64,000 bases of DNA, taken from assembly GCA_032718475.1 (NCBI GenBank), contig JAUCBJ010006750.1, positions 62,001 to 126,000 of the forward strand, written 5' to 3'. Under the pieces are notes generated by a model. It was not told the origin of the DNA. It saw only the letters and a list, made by a program, of their open reading frames with translations, and did not search any database. Below, piece after piece: positions 1 to 14,465 of the stretch (positions are counted from its first letter, which is position 1; each line of letters starts with the position of its first letter). The DNA is from Nemertoderma westbladi. Lineage: Eukaryota; Xenacoelomorpha; Nemertodermatida; Nemertodermatidae. The position numbers and the translations under genes were made by a program.

Positions 1-3000
1 AGCAGCTGTTATTGGTCAGGAGTTTCAGGTAAACTTATTTACACAGTTTCTTTAGTATACAACGCCGCAGTTGTTATTGGTCAGGAGTTTCAGGTAAACT
101 TATTTACAGTTTCTTTAGTATACTACACAGCAGCTGTTATTGGTCAGGAGTTTCAGGTGAACTTATTTACACAGTTTCTTTAGTATCAACGCCGCAGCTG
201 TTATTGGTCAGGAGTTTCAGCTAAACTTGTTTACAGTTTCTTTAGTATACAACGCAGTAGCTGTTATTGGTCAGGAGTTTCAGGTAAACTTGTTTACAGT
301 TTCTTTAGTATACAACGCAGCAGCTGTTATTGTTCAGGAGTTTCAGGTAAACTTATTTACAGTTTCTTTAGTATACAACGCAGCAGCTGATATTGGTCAG
401 GAGTTTCAGGTAAACTTATTTACACGGTTACTTTAGTATTCAACCCAGCAGCTGTTATTGGTCAGGAGTTTCAGGTAAACTTATTTACAGTTTCTTTAGT
501 ATACAACGCCGCAGCTGCTATTGGTCAGGAGTTTCAGGTAAACTTATTTACATTTTCTTTAGTATACAACGCAGCAGCTGATATTGGTCAGGAGTTTCAG
601 GTAAACTTATTTACACGGTTACTTTAGTATACAACGCAGCAGCTGTTATTGGTCAGGAGTTTCATGTAAACTTATTTACAGTTTCTTTAGTATACAACGC
701 CGCAGCTGCTATTGGTCAGGAGTTTCAGGTAAACTTATTTACACAGTTTCTTTAGTATACAACGCAGCAGCTGTTATTGGTCAGGAGTTTCAGGTAAACT
801 TATTTACATGGTTTCTTTAGTATACAATGCAGCAGCTGTTATTGGTCAGGAGTTTCAGGTAAACTTATTTACAGTTTCTTTAGTATACAACGCTGCAGCT
901 GTTATTGGTCAGGAGTTTCAGGTCGACTTATTTACAGTTTCTTTAGTATACAACGCAGCAGCTGTTATTGGTCACGAGTTTCAGGTAGACTTATTTACAG
1001 TTTCTTTAGTATACAACGCAGCAGCTGTTATTGGTCAGGAGTTTCAGGTAGACTTATTTACAGTTTCTTTAGTATACAACACAGCAGCTGTTTTGGTCAG
1101 GAGTTTCAGGTAAACTTATTTACAGATTCTTTAGTATCAACGCCGCAGCTGTTATTGGTCAGGAGTTTCAGGTAGACTTATTTACAGTTTCTTTAGTATA
1201 CAACGCAGCAGCTGTTACTGGTCAGGAGTTTCAGGTAGACTTATTTACAGTTTCTTTAGTATACAACACAGCAGCTGTTTTGGTCAGGAGTTTCAGGTAA
1301 ACTTATTTACAGATTCTTTAGTATCAACGCCGCAGCTGTTATTGGTCAGGAGTTTCAGGTAAACTTATTTACACAGTTTCTTTAGTATACAACGCAGCAG
1401 CTGTTATTGGTCAGGAGTTTCAGGTAAAAATACTTACAAAATTCTATTAGTATACAACGCAGCATCTGTTATTGGTCAGGAGTTTCAGGTAAACTTATTT
1501 ACAATTTCTTTAGTATACAACGCAGCAGCTGTTATTGGTCAGGTGTTTCAGGTAAACTTATTTACAGTTTCTTTAGTATACAACGCCGCAGCAGTTAATG
1601 GTCAGAAGTTTCAGGTAAACTTATTTACACAGTTTCTTTAGTATACAACGCAGCAGCTGTTATTGGTCAGGAGTTTCAGGTAAACTTAATTACAGTTTCT
1701 TCAGTATACAACGCAGCAGCGGTTATTGGTCAGGAGTTTCAGGTAAACTTATTTACACAGTTTCTTTAGTATACAACGCAGCAGCTGTTATTGGTCAGGA
1801 GTTTCACGTAAACTTATTTACAGTTTCTTTTGTATACAATGCAGCAGCTGTTATTGGTCAGGAGTTTCAGGTAAACTTATTTACAGTTTCTTTAGTATAC
1901 AACGCAGCAGCTGTTATTGATCAGGAGTTTCAGGTAAACTTATTTACAGTTTCTTTAGTATACAACGCAGCAGCTGTTATTGATCAGGAGTTTCAGGTAA
2001 ACTTATTTACAGTTTCTTTTGTATACAACGCAGCAGCAGTTATTGGTCAGGAGTTTGAGGTAAACTTATTTACAGTTTCTTCAGTATACAACGCCGCAGC
2101 TGTTATTGGTCAGGAGTTTCAGGTAAACTTATTTACAGTTTCTTTAGTATACAATGCAGCAGCTGTTATTGGTCAGGAGTTTCAGGTAAACTTATTTACG
2201 GTTTCTTTAGTATACAACGCAGCAGCTGTTATTGGTCAGGAGTTTCAGGTAAACTTATTTACAGTTTCTTTAGTATACAACGCAGCAGATGTTATTGGCC
2301 AGGAGTTTCAGGTGAACTTATTTACACAGTTTCTTTAGTATCAACGGCGCAGCTGTTATTGGTCAGGAGTTTCAGGTAAACTTGTTTACAGTTTCTTTAG
2401 TATACAACGCAGCAGCTGTTATTGGTCAGGAGTTTCAGGTAAACTTGTTTACAGTTTCTTTAGTATACAATGCAGCAGCTGTTATTGGTCAGGAGTTTCA
2501 GGTAAACTTATTTACACGGTTTCTTTAGTATACAACGCAGCAGCTGTTATTGGTCAAGAGTTTCAGGTAAACTTATTTACAGAGTTTCTTTAGTATACAA
2601 TGCAGCAGCTGTTATTGGTCAGGAGTTTCAGGTAAACTTATTTACACAGTTTCTTTAGTATACAACGCCGCAGTTGTTATTGGTCAGGAGTTTCAGGTAA
2701 ACTTATTTACAGTTTCTTTAGTATACTACACAGCAGCTGTTATTGGTCAGGAGTTTCAGGTGAACTTATTTACACAGTTTCTTTAGTATCAACGCCGCAG
2801 CTGTTATTGGTCAGGAGTTTCAGGTAAACTTGTTTACAGTTTCTTTAGTATACAACGCAGTAGCTGTTATTGGTCAAGAGTTTCAGGTAAACTTATTTAC
2901 AGAGTTTCTTTAGTATACAATGCAGCAGCTGTTATTGGTCAGGAGTTTCAGGTAAACTTATTTACACAGTTTCTTTAGTATACAACGCCGCAGTTGTTAT

Positions 3001-6000
3001 TGGTCAGGAGTTTCAGGTAAACTTATTTACAGTTTCTTTAGTATACTACACAGCAGCTGTTATTGGTCAGGAGTTTCAGGTGAACTTATTTACACAGTTT
3101 CTTTAGTATCAACGCCGCAGCTGTTATTGGTCAGGAGTTTCAGGTAAACTTGTTTACAGTTTCTTTAGTATACAACGCAGTAGCTGTTATTGGTCAGGAG
3201 TTTCAGGTAAACTTGTTTACAGTTTCTTTAGTATACAACGCAGCAGCTGTTATTGTTCAGGAGTTTCAGGTAAACTTATTTACACGGTTACTTTAGTATA
3301 CAACGCAGCAGCTGTTATTGGTCAGGAGTTTCAGGTAAACTTATTTACAGTTTCTTTAGTATACAACGCCGCAGCTGCTATTGGTCAGGAGTTTCAGGTA
3401 AACTTATTTACACAGTTTCTTTAGTATACAACGCAGCAGCTGTTATTGGTCAGGAGTTTCAGGTAAACTTATTTACATGGTTTCTTTAGTATACAATGCA
3501 GCAGCTGTTATTGGTCAGGAGTTTCAGGTAAACTTATTTACAGTTTCTTTAGTATACAACGCAGCAGCTGTTATTGGTCAGGAGTTTCAGGTCGACTTAT
3601 TTACAGTTTCTTTAGTATGCAACGCAGCAGCTGTTATTAGTCAGGAGTTTCAGGTAAACTTATTTACAGTTTCTTTAGTATACAACGCAGCAGCTGATAT
3701 TGGTCAGGAGTTTCAGGTAAACTTATTTACACGGTTACTTTAGTATTCAAAGCAGCAGCTGTTATTGGTCAGGAGTTTCAGGTAAACTTATTTTCAGTTT
3801 CTTTAGTATACAACGCCGCAGCTGCTATTGGTCAGGAGTTTCAGGTAAACTTATTTACAGTTTCTTTAGTATACAACGCAGCAGCTGATATTGGTCAGGA
3901 GTTTCAGGTAAACTTATTTACACGGTTACTTTAGTATACAACGCAGCAGCTGTTATTGGTCAGGAGTTTCAGGTAAACTTATTTACAGTTTCTTTAGTAT
4001 ACAACGCTGCAGCTGTTATTGGTCAGGAGTTTCAGGTCGACTTATTTACAGTTTCTTTAGTATACAACGCAGCAGCTGTTATTGGTCAGGAGTTTCAGGT
4101 AGACTTATTTACAGTTTCTTTAGTATACAACGCAGCAGCTGTTATTGGTCAGGAGTTTCAGGTAGACTTATTTACAGTTTCTTTAGTATACAACACAGCA
4201 GCTGTTTTGGTCAGGAGTTTCAGGTAAACTTGTTTACAGATTCTTTAGTATCAACGCCGCAGCTGTTATTGGTCAGGAGTTTCAGGTAAACTTATTTACA
4301 GTTTCTTTAGTATACAACGCAGCAGCTGTTATTGGTCAGGAGTTTCAGGTAGACTTATTTACAGTTTCTTTAGTATACAACGCAGCAGCTGTTATTGGTC
4401 AGGAGTTTCAGGTAGATTTATTTACAGTTTCTTTAGTATACAACGCAGCAGCTGTTATTGGTCAGGAGTTTCAGGTAGACTTATTTACAGTTTCTTTAGT
4501 ATACAACACAGCAGCTGTTTTGGTCAGGAGTTTCAGGTAAACTTATTTACAGATTCTTTAGTATCAACGCCGCAGCTGTTATTGGTCAGGAGTTTCAGGT
4601 AAACTTATTTACACAGTTTCTTTAGTATACAACGCAGCAGCTGTTATTGGTCAGGAGTTTCAGGTAGACTTATTTACAGTTTCTTTAGTATACAACACAG
4701 CAGCTGTTTTGGTCAGGAGTTTCAGGTAAACTTATTTACAGATTCTTTAGTATCAACGCCGCAACTGTTATTGGTCAGGAGTTGCAGGTAGACTTATTTA
4801 CAGTTTCTTTAGTATACAACGCAGCAGCTGTTATTGGTCAGGAGTTTCAGGTAGACTTATTTACAGTTTCTTTAGTATACAACACAGCAGCTGTTTTGGT
4901 CAGGAGTTTCAGGTAAACTTATTTACAGATTCTTTAGTATCAACGCCGCAGCTGTTATTGGTCAGGAGTTTCAGGTAAACTTATTTACACAGTTTCTTTA
5001 GTATACAACGCAGCAGCTGTTATTGGTCAGGAGAGTTTCAGGTAAACTTACTTACAAAATTTCTTTAGTATCAACGCAGCAGCTGTTATTGGTCAGGAGT
5101 TTCAGGTAAACTTATTTACAGTTTCTTTAGTATACAACGCAGCAGCTGTTATTGGTCAGGAGTTTCAGGTAAACTTACTTACAAAATTTCTTTAGTATCA
5201 ACGCAGCAGCTGTTATTGGTCAGGAGTTTCAGGTAAACTTATTTACAGTTTCTTTAGTATACAACGCAGCAGCTGTTATTGGTCAGGAGTTTCAGGTAAA
5301 CTTATTTACACGGTTTCTTTAGTATACAACGCAGCAGCTGTTTTTGGTCAGGAGTTTCAGGTAAACTTATTTACAGTTTCTTTAGTATACAACACAGCAG
5401 CTGTTTTGGTCAGGAGTTTCAGGTAAACTTATTTACAGATTCTTTAGTATCAACGCCGCAGCTGTTATTGGTCAGGAGTTTCAGGTAAACTTATTTACAC
5501 AGTTTCTTTAGTATACAACGCAGCAGCTGTTATTGGTCAGGAGTTTCAGGTAAACTTATTTACAGATTCTTTAGTATCAACGCCGCAGCTGTTATTGGTC
5601 AGGAGTTTCAGGTAAACTTATTTACACAGTTTCTTTAGTATACAACGCAGCAGCTGTTATTGGTCAGGAGTTTCAGGTAAACTTATTTACAGTTTCTTTA
5701 GTATACAACACAGCAGCTGTTTTGGTCAGGAGTTTCAGGTAAACTTATTTACAGATTCTTTAGTATCAACGCCGCAGCTGTTATTGGTCAGGAGTTTCAG
5801 GTAAACTTATTTACACAGTTTCTTTAGTTATACAACGCAGCAGCTGTTATTGGTCAGGAGTTTCAGGTAAACTTATTTACAGTTTCTTTAGTATACAACG
5901 CAGCAGCGGTTATTGGTCAGGAGTTTCAGGTAAACTTATTTACACAGTTTCTTTAGTATCAACGCCGCAGCTGTTATTGGTCAGGAGTTTCAGGTAAACT

Positions 6001-9000
6001 TATTTACAGTTTCTTTAGTATACAACGCTGCAGCTGTTCTTGGTCAGGAGTTTCAGGTAAACTTATTTATAGTTTCTTTAGTATACAACGCAGCAGCTGT
6101 TATTGGTCAGGAGTTTCAGGTAAACTTATTTACAGTTTCTTTAGTATACAACGCAGCAGCTGTTATTGATCAGGAGTTTCAGGTAAACTTATTTACAGTT
6201 TCTTTAGTATACAACGCCTCAGCTGTTATTGGTCAGGAGTTTCAGGTAAACTTATTTACACAGTTTCTTTAGTATACAATGCCGCAGTTGTTATTGCTCA
6301 GGAGTTTCAGGTAAACTTATTTACAGATTCTTTAGTATACAACGCAGCAGCTGTTATTGGTCAGGAGAGTTTCAGGTAAACTTATTTACACAGTTTCTTT
6401 AGTATACAACGCAGCAGCTGTTATTGGTCAGGAGTTTCAGGTAAACTTATTTACATAGTTTCTTTAGTATACAACGCCGCAGTTGTTATTGGTCAGGGGT
6501 TTCAGGTAAACTTATTTACAGTTTCTTTAGTATACAACGCAGCAGATGTTATTGGTCAGGAGTTTCAGGTGAACTTATTTACACAGTTTCTTTAGTATCA
6601 ACGCCGCAGCTGTTATTGGTCAGGAGTTTCAGGTAAACTTGTTTACAGTTTCTTTAGTATACAACGCAGCAGCTGTTATTGGTCAGGAGTTTCAGGTAAA
6701 CTTGTTTACAGTTTCTTTAGTATACAATGCAGCAGCTGTTATTGGTCAGGAGTTTCAGGTAAACTTATTTACACGGTTTCTTTAGTATACAACGCAGCAG
6801 CTGTTATTGGTCAAGAGTTTCAGGTAAACTTATTTACAGAGTTTCTTTAGTATACAATGCAGCAGCTGTTATTGGTCAGGAGTTTCAGGTAAACTTATTT
6901 ACACAGTTTCTTTAGTATACAACGCCGCAGTTGTTATTGGTCAGGAGTTTCAGGTAAACTTATTTACAGTTTCTTTAGTATACTACACAGCAGCTGTTAT
7001 TGGTCAGGAGTTTCAGGTGAACTTATTTACACAGTTTCTTTAGTATCAACGCCGCAGCTGTTATTGGTCAGGAGTTTCAGGTAAACTTGTTTACAGTTTC
7101 TTTAGTATACAACGCAGTAGCTGTTATTGGTCAGGAGTTTCAGGTAAACTTGTTTACAGTTTCTTTAGTATACAACGCAGCAGCTGTTATTGTTCAGGAG
7201 TTTCAGGTAAACTTATTTACAGTTTCTTTAGTATACAACGCAGCAGCTGATATTGGTCAGGAGTTTCAGGTAAACTTATTTACACGGTTACTTTAGTATT
7301 CAACCCAGCAGCTGTTATTGGTCAGGAGTTTCAGGTAAACTTATTTACAGTTTCTTTAGTATACAACGCCGCAGCTGCTATTGGTCAGGAGTTTCAGGTA
7401 AACTTATTTACAGTTTCTTTAGTATACAACGCAGCAGCTGATATTGGTCAGGAGTTTCAGGTAAATTTATTTACACGGTTACTTTAGTATACAACGCCGC
7501 AGCTGCTATTGGTCAGGAGTTTCAGGTAAACTTATTTACAGTTTCTTTAGTATACAACGCCGCAGCTGCTATTGGTCAGGAGTTTCAGGTAAACTTATTT
7601 ACAGTTTCTTTAGTATACAACGCAGCAGCTGATATTGGTCAGGAGTTTCAGGTAAACTTATTTACATGGTTTCTTTAGTATACAATGCAGCAGCTGTTAT
7701 TGGTCAGGAGTTTCAGGTAAACTTATTTACAGTTTCTTTAGTATACAACGCTGCAGCTGTTATTGGTCAGGAGTTTCAGGTCGACTTATTTACAGTTTCT
7801 TTAGTATACAACGCAGCAGCTGTTATTGGTCAGGAGTTTCAGGTAGACTTATTTACAGTTTCTTTAGTATACAACGCAGCAGCTGTTATTGGTCAGGAGT
7901 TTCAGGTAGACTTATTTACAGTTTCTTTAGTATACAACACAGCAGCTGTTTTGGTCAGGAGTTTCAGGTAAACTTATTTACAGATTCTTTAGTATCAACG
8001 CCGCAGCTGTTATTGGTCAGGAGTTTCAGGTAGACTTATTTACAGTTTCTTTAGTATACAACGCAGCAGCTGTTATTGGTCAGGAGTTTCAGGTAGACTT
8101 ATTTACAGTTTATTTAGTATACAACACAGCAGCTGTTTTGGTCAGGAGTTTCAGGTAAACTTATTTACTGATTCTTTAGTATACAACGCAGCAGCTGATA
8201 TTGGTCAGGAGTTTCAGGTAAACTTATTTACACAGTTTCTTTAGTATACAACGCAGCAGCTGTTATTGGTCAGGAGTTTCAGGTAAAAATACTTACAAAA
8301 TTCTATTAGTATACAACGCAGCATCTGTTATTGGTCAGGAGTTTCAGGTAAACTTATTTACAATTTCTTTAGTATACAACGCAGCAGCTGTTATTGGTCA
8401 GGTGTTTCAGGTAAACTTATTTACACAGTTTCTTTAGTATACAACGCAGCAGCTGTTATTGGTCAGGAGTTTCAGGTAAAAATACTTACAAAATTCTATT
8501 AGTATACAACGCAGCATCTGTTATTGGTCAGGAGTTTCAGGTAAACTTATTTACAATTTCTTTAGTATACAACGCAGCAGCTGTTATTGGTCAGGTGTTT
8601 CAGGTAAACTTATTTACAGTTTCTTTAGTATACAACGCCGCAGCAGTTAATGGCCAGAAGTTTCAGGTAAACTTATTTACACAGTTTCTTTAGTATACAA
8701 CGCAGCAGCTGTTATTGGTCAGGAGTTTCAGGTAAACTTAATTACAGTTTCTTCAGTATACAACCCAGTAGCTGTTATTGGTCAGGAGTTTCAGGTAAAC
8801 TTATTTACACAGTTTCTTTAGTATACAACGCAGCAGCTGTTATTGGTCAGGAGTTTCACGTAAACTTATTTACAGTTTCTTTTGTATACAATGCAGCAGC
8901 TGTTATTGGTCAGGAGTTTCAGGTAAACTTATTTACAGTTTCTTTAGTATACAACGCAGCAGCTGTTATTGATCAGGAGTTTCAGGTAAACTTATTTACA

Positions 9001-12000
9001 GTTTCTTTAGTATACAACGCAGCAGCTGTTATTGGTCAGGAGTTTCAGGTAAACTTATTTACAGTTTCTTTTGTATACAACGCAGCAGCAGTTATTGGTC
9101 AGGAGTTTGAGGTAAACTTATTTACAGTTTCTTCAGTATACAACGCCGCAGCTGTTATTGGTCAGGAGTTTCAGGTAAACTTATTTACAGTTTCTTTAGT
9201 ATACAATGCAGCAGCTGTTATTGGTCAGGAGTTTCAGGTAAACTTATTTACGGTTTCTTTAGTATACAACGCAGCAGCTGTTATTGGTCAGGAGTTTCAG
9301 GTAAACTTATTTACAGTTTCTTTAGTATACAACGCAGCAGCTGTTATTGGTCAGGAGTTTCAGGTAAACTTATTTACAGTTTCTTTAGTATACAACGCAG
9401 CAGCTGATATTGGTCAGGAGTTTCAGGTAAACTTATTTACACGGTTACTTTAGTATACAACGCAGCAGCTGTTATTTGTCAGGAGTTTCAGGTAAACTTA
9501 TTTACAGTTTCTTTAGTATACAACGCTTGCAGCTGTTATTGGTCAGGAGTTTCAGGTCGACTTATTTACAGTTTCTTTAGTATACAACGCAGCAGCTGTT
9601 ATTGGTCAGGAGTTTCAGGTAGACTTATTTACAGTTTCTTTAGTATACAACGCAGCAGCTGTTATTGGTCAGGAGTTTCAGGTAGACTTATTTACAGTTT
9701 CTTTAGTATACAACACAGCAGCTGTTTTGGTCAGGAGTTTCAGGTAAACTTGTTTACAGATTCTTTAGTATCAACGCCGCAGCTGTTATTGGTCAGGAGT
9801 TTCAGGTAAACTTATTTACACAGTTTCTTTAGTATACAACGCAGCAGCTGTTATTGGTCAGGAGTTTCAGGTAGACTTATTTACAGTTTCTTTAGTATAC
9901 AACACAGCAGCTGTTTTGGTCAGGAGTTTCAGGTAAACTTATTTACAGATTCTTTAGTATCAACGCCGCAACTGTTATTGGTCAGGAGTTGCAGGTAGAC
10001 TTATTTACAGTTTCTTTAGTATACAACGCAGCAGCTGTTATTGGTCAGGAGTTTCAGGTAGACTTATTTACAGTTTCTTTAGTATACAACACAGCAGCTG
10101 TTTTGGTCAGGAGTTTCAGGTAAACTTATTTACAGATTCTTTAGTATCAACGCCGCAGCTGTTATTGGTCAGGAGTTTCAGGTAAACTTATTTACACAGT
10201 TTCTTTAGTATACAACGCAGCAGCTGTTATTGGTCAGGAGTTTCAGGTAAACTTACTTACAAAATTTCTTTAGTATCAACGCAGCAGCTGTTATTGGTCA
10301 GGAGTTTCAGGTAAACTTATTTACAGTTTCTTTAGTATACAACGCAGCAGCTGTTATTGGTCAGGAATTTCAGGTAAACTTATTTACACGGTTTCTTTAG
10401 TATACAACGCAGCAGCTGTTTTTGGTCAGGAGTTTCAGGTAAACTTATTTACAGTTTCTTTAGTATACAACACAGCAGCTGTTTTGGTCAGGAGTTTCAG
10501 TTTAACTTATTTACAGATTCTTTAGTATCAACGCCGCAGCTGTTATTGGTCAGGAGTTTCAGGTAAACTTATTTACACAGTTTCTTTAGTATACAACGCA
10601 GCAGCTGTTATTGGTCAGGAGTTTCAGGTAAACTTATTTACAGTTTCTTTAGTATACAACGCAGCAGCGGTTATTGGTCAGGAGTTTCAGGTAAACTTAT
10701 TTACACAGTTTCTTTAGTATACAACGCTGCAGCTGTTCTTGGTCAGGAGTTTCAGGTAAACTTATTTATAGTTTCTTTAGTATACAACGCAGCAGCTGTT
10801 ATTGGTCAGGAGTTTCAGGTAAACTTATTTACAGTTTCTTTAGTATACAACGCAGCAGCTGTTATTGATCAGGAGTTTCAGGTAAACTTATTTACAGTTT
10901 CTTTAGTATACAACGCCTCAACTGTTATTGGTCAGGAGTTTCAGGTAAACTTATTTACAGTTTCTTTAGTATACAACGCAGCAGCTGTTATTGATCAGGA
11001 GTTTCAGGTAAACTTATTTACAGTTTCTTTAGTATACAACGCCTCAGCTGTTATTGGTCAGGAGTTTCAGGTAAACTTATTTACAGTTTCTTTAGTATAC
11101 AACGCAGCAGCTGTTATTGGTCAGGAGAGTTTCAGGTAAACTTATTTACACAGTTTCTTTAGTATACAACGCAGCAGCTGTTATTGGTCAGGAGTTTCAG
11201 GTAAACTTATTTACATAGTTTCTTTAGTATACAACGCCGCAGTTGTTATTGGTCAGGGGTTTCAGGTAAACTTATTTACAGTTTCTTTAGTATACAACGC
11301 AGCAGATGTTATTGGTCAGGAGTTTCAGGTGAACTTATTTACACAGTTTCTTTAGTATCAACGCCGCAGCTGTTATTGGTCAGGAGTTTCAGGTAAACTT
11401 GTTTACAGTTTCTTTAGTATACAACGCAGCAGCTGTTATTGGTCAGGAGTTTCAGGTAAACTTGTTTACAGTTTCTTTAGTATACAATGCAGCAGCTGTT
11501 ATTGGTCAGGAGTTTCAGGTAAACTTATTTACACGGTTTCTTTAGTATACAACGCAGCAGCTGTTATTGGTCAAGAGTTTCAGGTAAACTTATTTACAGA
11601 GTTTCTTTAGTATACAATGCAGCAGCTGTTATTGGTCAGGAGTTTCAGGTAAACCTATTTACACAGTTTCTTTAGTATACAATGCCGCAGTTGTTATTGG
11701 TCAGGAGTTTCAGGTAAACTTATTTACAGTTTCTTTAGTATACTACACAGCAGCTGTTATTGGTCAGGAGTTTCAGGTGAACTTATTTACACAGTTTCTT
11801 TAGTATCAACGCCGCTGCTGTTATTGGTCAGGAGTTTCAGGTAAACTTGTTTACAGTTTCTTTAGTATACAACGCAGTAGCTGTTATTGGTCAGGAGTTT
11901 CAGGTAAACTTGTTTACAGTTTCTTTAGTATACAACGCAGCAGCTGTTATTGTTCAGGAGTTTCAGGTAAACTTATTTACAGTTTCTTTAGTATACAACG

Positions 12001-14465
12001 CAGCAGCTGATATTGGTCAGGAGTTTCAGGTAAACTTATTTACACGGTTTCTTTAGTATTCAACCCAGCAGCTGTTATTGGTCAGGAGTTTCAGGTAAAC
12101 TTATTTACAGTTTCTTTAGTATACAACGCCGCAGCTGCTATTGGTCAGGAGTTTCAGGTAAACTTATTTACAGTTTCTTTAGTATACAACGCAGCAGCTG
12201 ATATTGGTCAGGAGTTTCAGGTAAATTTATTTACACGGTTACTTTAGTATACAACGCAGCAGCTGTTATTGGTCAGGAGTTTCAGGTAAACTTATTTACA
12301 GTTTCTTTAGTATACAACGCCGCAGCTGCTATTGGTCAGGAGTTTCAGGTAAACTTATTTACACAGTTTCTTTAGTATACAACGCAGCAGCTGTTATTGG
12401 TCAGGAGTTTCAGGTAAACTTATTTACATGGTTTCTTTAGTATACAATGCAGCAGCTGTTATTGGTCAGGAGTTTCAGGTAAACTTATTTACAGTTTCTT
12501 TAGTATACAACGCTGCAGCTGTTATTGGTCAGGAGTTTCAGGTCGACTTATTTACAGTTTCTTTAGTATACAACGCAGCAGCTGTTATTGGTCAGGAGTT
12601 TCAGGTAGACTTATTTACAGTTTCTTTAGTATACAACGCAGCAGCTGTTATTGGTCAGGAGTTTCAGGTAGACTTATTTACAGTTTCTTTAGTATACAAC
12701 ACAGCAGCTGTTTTGGTCAGGAGTTTCAGGTAAACTTATTTACAGATTCTTTAGTATCAACGCCGCAGCTGTTATTGGTCAGGAGTTTCAGGTAGACTTA
12801 TTTACAGTTTCTTTAGTATACAACGCAGCAGCTGTTATTGGTCAGGAGTTTCAGGTAGACTTATTTACAGTTTATTTAGTATACAACACAGCAGCTGTTT
12901 TGGTCAGGAGTTTCAGGTAAACTTATTTACAGATTCTTTAGTATCAACGCCGCAGCTGTTATTGGTCAGGAGTTTCAGGTAAACTTATTTACACAGTTTC
13001 TTTAGTATACAACGCAGCAGCTGTTATTGGTCAGGAGTTTCAGGTAAAAATACTTACAAAATTCTATTAGTATACAACGCAGCATCTGTTATTGGTCAGG
13101 AGTTTCAGGTAAACTTATTTACAATTTCTTTAGTATACAACGCAGCAGCTGTTATTGGTCAGGTGTTTCAGGTAAACTTATTTACAGTTTCTTTAGTATA
13201 CAACGCCGCAGCAGTTAATGGCCAGAAGTTTCAGGTAAACTTATTTACACAGTTTCTTTAGTATACAACGCAGCAGCTGTTATTGGTCAGGAGTTTCAGG
13301 TAAACTTAATTACAGTTTCTTCAGTATACAACCCAGTAGCTGTTATTGGTCAGGAGTTTCAGGTAAACTTATTTACACAGTTTCTTTAGTATACAACGCA
13401 GCAGCTGTTATTGGTCAGGAGTTTCACGTAAACTTATTTACAGTTTCTTTTGTATACAATGCAGCAGCTGTTATTGGTCAGGAGTTTCAGGTAAACTTAT
13501 TTACAGTTTCTTTAGTATACAACGCAGCAGCTGTTATTGATCAGGAGTTTCAGGTAAACTTATTTACAGTTTCTTTAGTATACAACGCAGCAGCTGTTAT
13601 TGGTCAGGAGTTTCAGGTAAACTTATTTACAGTTTCTTTTGTATACAACGCAGCAGCAGTTATTGGTCAGGAGTTTGAGGTAAACTTATTTACAGTTTCT
13701 TCAGTATACAACGCCGCAGCTGTTATTGGTCAGGAGTTTCAGGTAAACTTATTTACAGTTTCTTTAGTATACAATGCAGCAGCTGTTATTGGTCAGGAGT
13801 TTCAGGTAAACTTATTTACGGTTTCTTTAGTATACAACGCAGCAGCTGTTATTGGTCAGGAGTTTCAGGTAAACTTATTTACAGTTTCTTTAGTATACAA
13901 CGCAGCAGCTGTTATTGGTCAGGAGTTTCAGGTAAACTTATTTACAGTTTCTTTAGTATACAACGCAGCAGCCTTTATTGGTCATTAGTTTCAGGTAAAC
14001 TTATTTACAGTTTCTTTAGTATACAACGCAGTTATTGGTCAGGAGTTTCAGGTAAACTTACTTACAAAATTTCTTTAGTATACAACGCAGCATCTGTTAT
14101 TGGTCAGGAGTTTCAGGTAAACTTATTTACAGTTTCTTTAGTATACAACACAGCAGCTGCTATTGGTCAGGAGTTTCAGGTAAACTTATTTACAGTTTCT
14201 TTAGCATACAACGCAGCAGCGGTTATTGGTCAGGAGTTTCAGGTAAACTTATTTACACAGTTTCTTTAGTATACAATGCAGCAGCTGTTATTGGTCAGGA
14301 GTTTCAGGTAAACTTATTTACAGTTTCTTTAGTATACAACGCCGCAGCTGTTATTGGTAGAAGTTTCAGGTAAACTTATTTACAGTTTCTTCAGTATACA
14401 ACGCAGCAGCTGTTAATGGTCAGGAGTTTCAGGTAAACTTATTTACAGTTTCTTCAGTATACAAC
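1..14465. repeat. 63-bp satellite array, left block
   Basis: Head-to-tail tandem array; a typical monomer is 2221-2283 (63 bp). Each unit contains CAGCTG, TTGGTCAGGAGTTTCAGG, GTAAACTTATTTAC and GTATAC in that order. Common variants are 65 bp (an extra two bases giving TTTACACAGTTTC), units with TTACACGGTTAC, units with GTAGAC or GTCGAC in place of GTAAAC, units lacking bases around TGTTTTGGTC, and units with an extra AG (GGTCAGGAGAGTTTC, e.g. near 5030, 6362 and 11121). The array continues off the left edge. Because 63 is a multiple of 3 and two plus-strand frames lack stops, it yields short open frames with a 21-residue period. These are not genes: 65-bp units shift the frame, start codons are mostly non-ATG and nothing else looks coding. 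Confidence 0.97.
14461..14465. repeat. Target-site duplication (left) of the LINE insertion
   Basis: ACAAC at 14461-14465 is the last satellite sequence before the LINE and is repeated at 15683-15687 immediately after its A-rich tail. The uninterrupted paralogous satellite near 21140 has one copy at this place. Confidence 0.8.

Noticed and set aside
808-1113. Repetitive 69-101-residue proteins in the satellite
   Set aside because: They arise from a unit length divisible by three, mostly lack an ATG, and are broken by 65-bp units.
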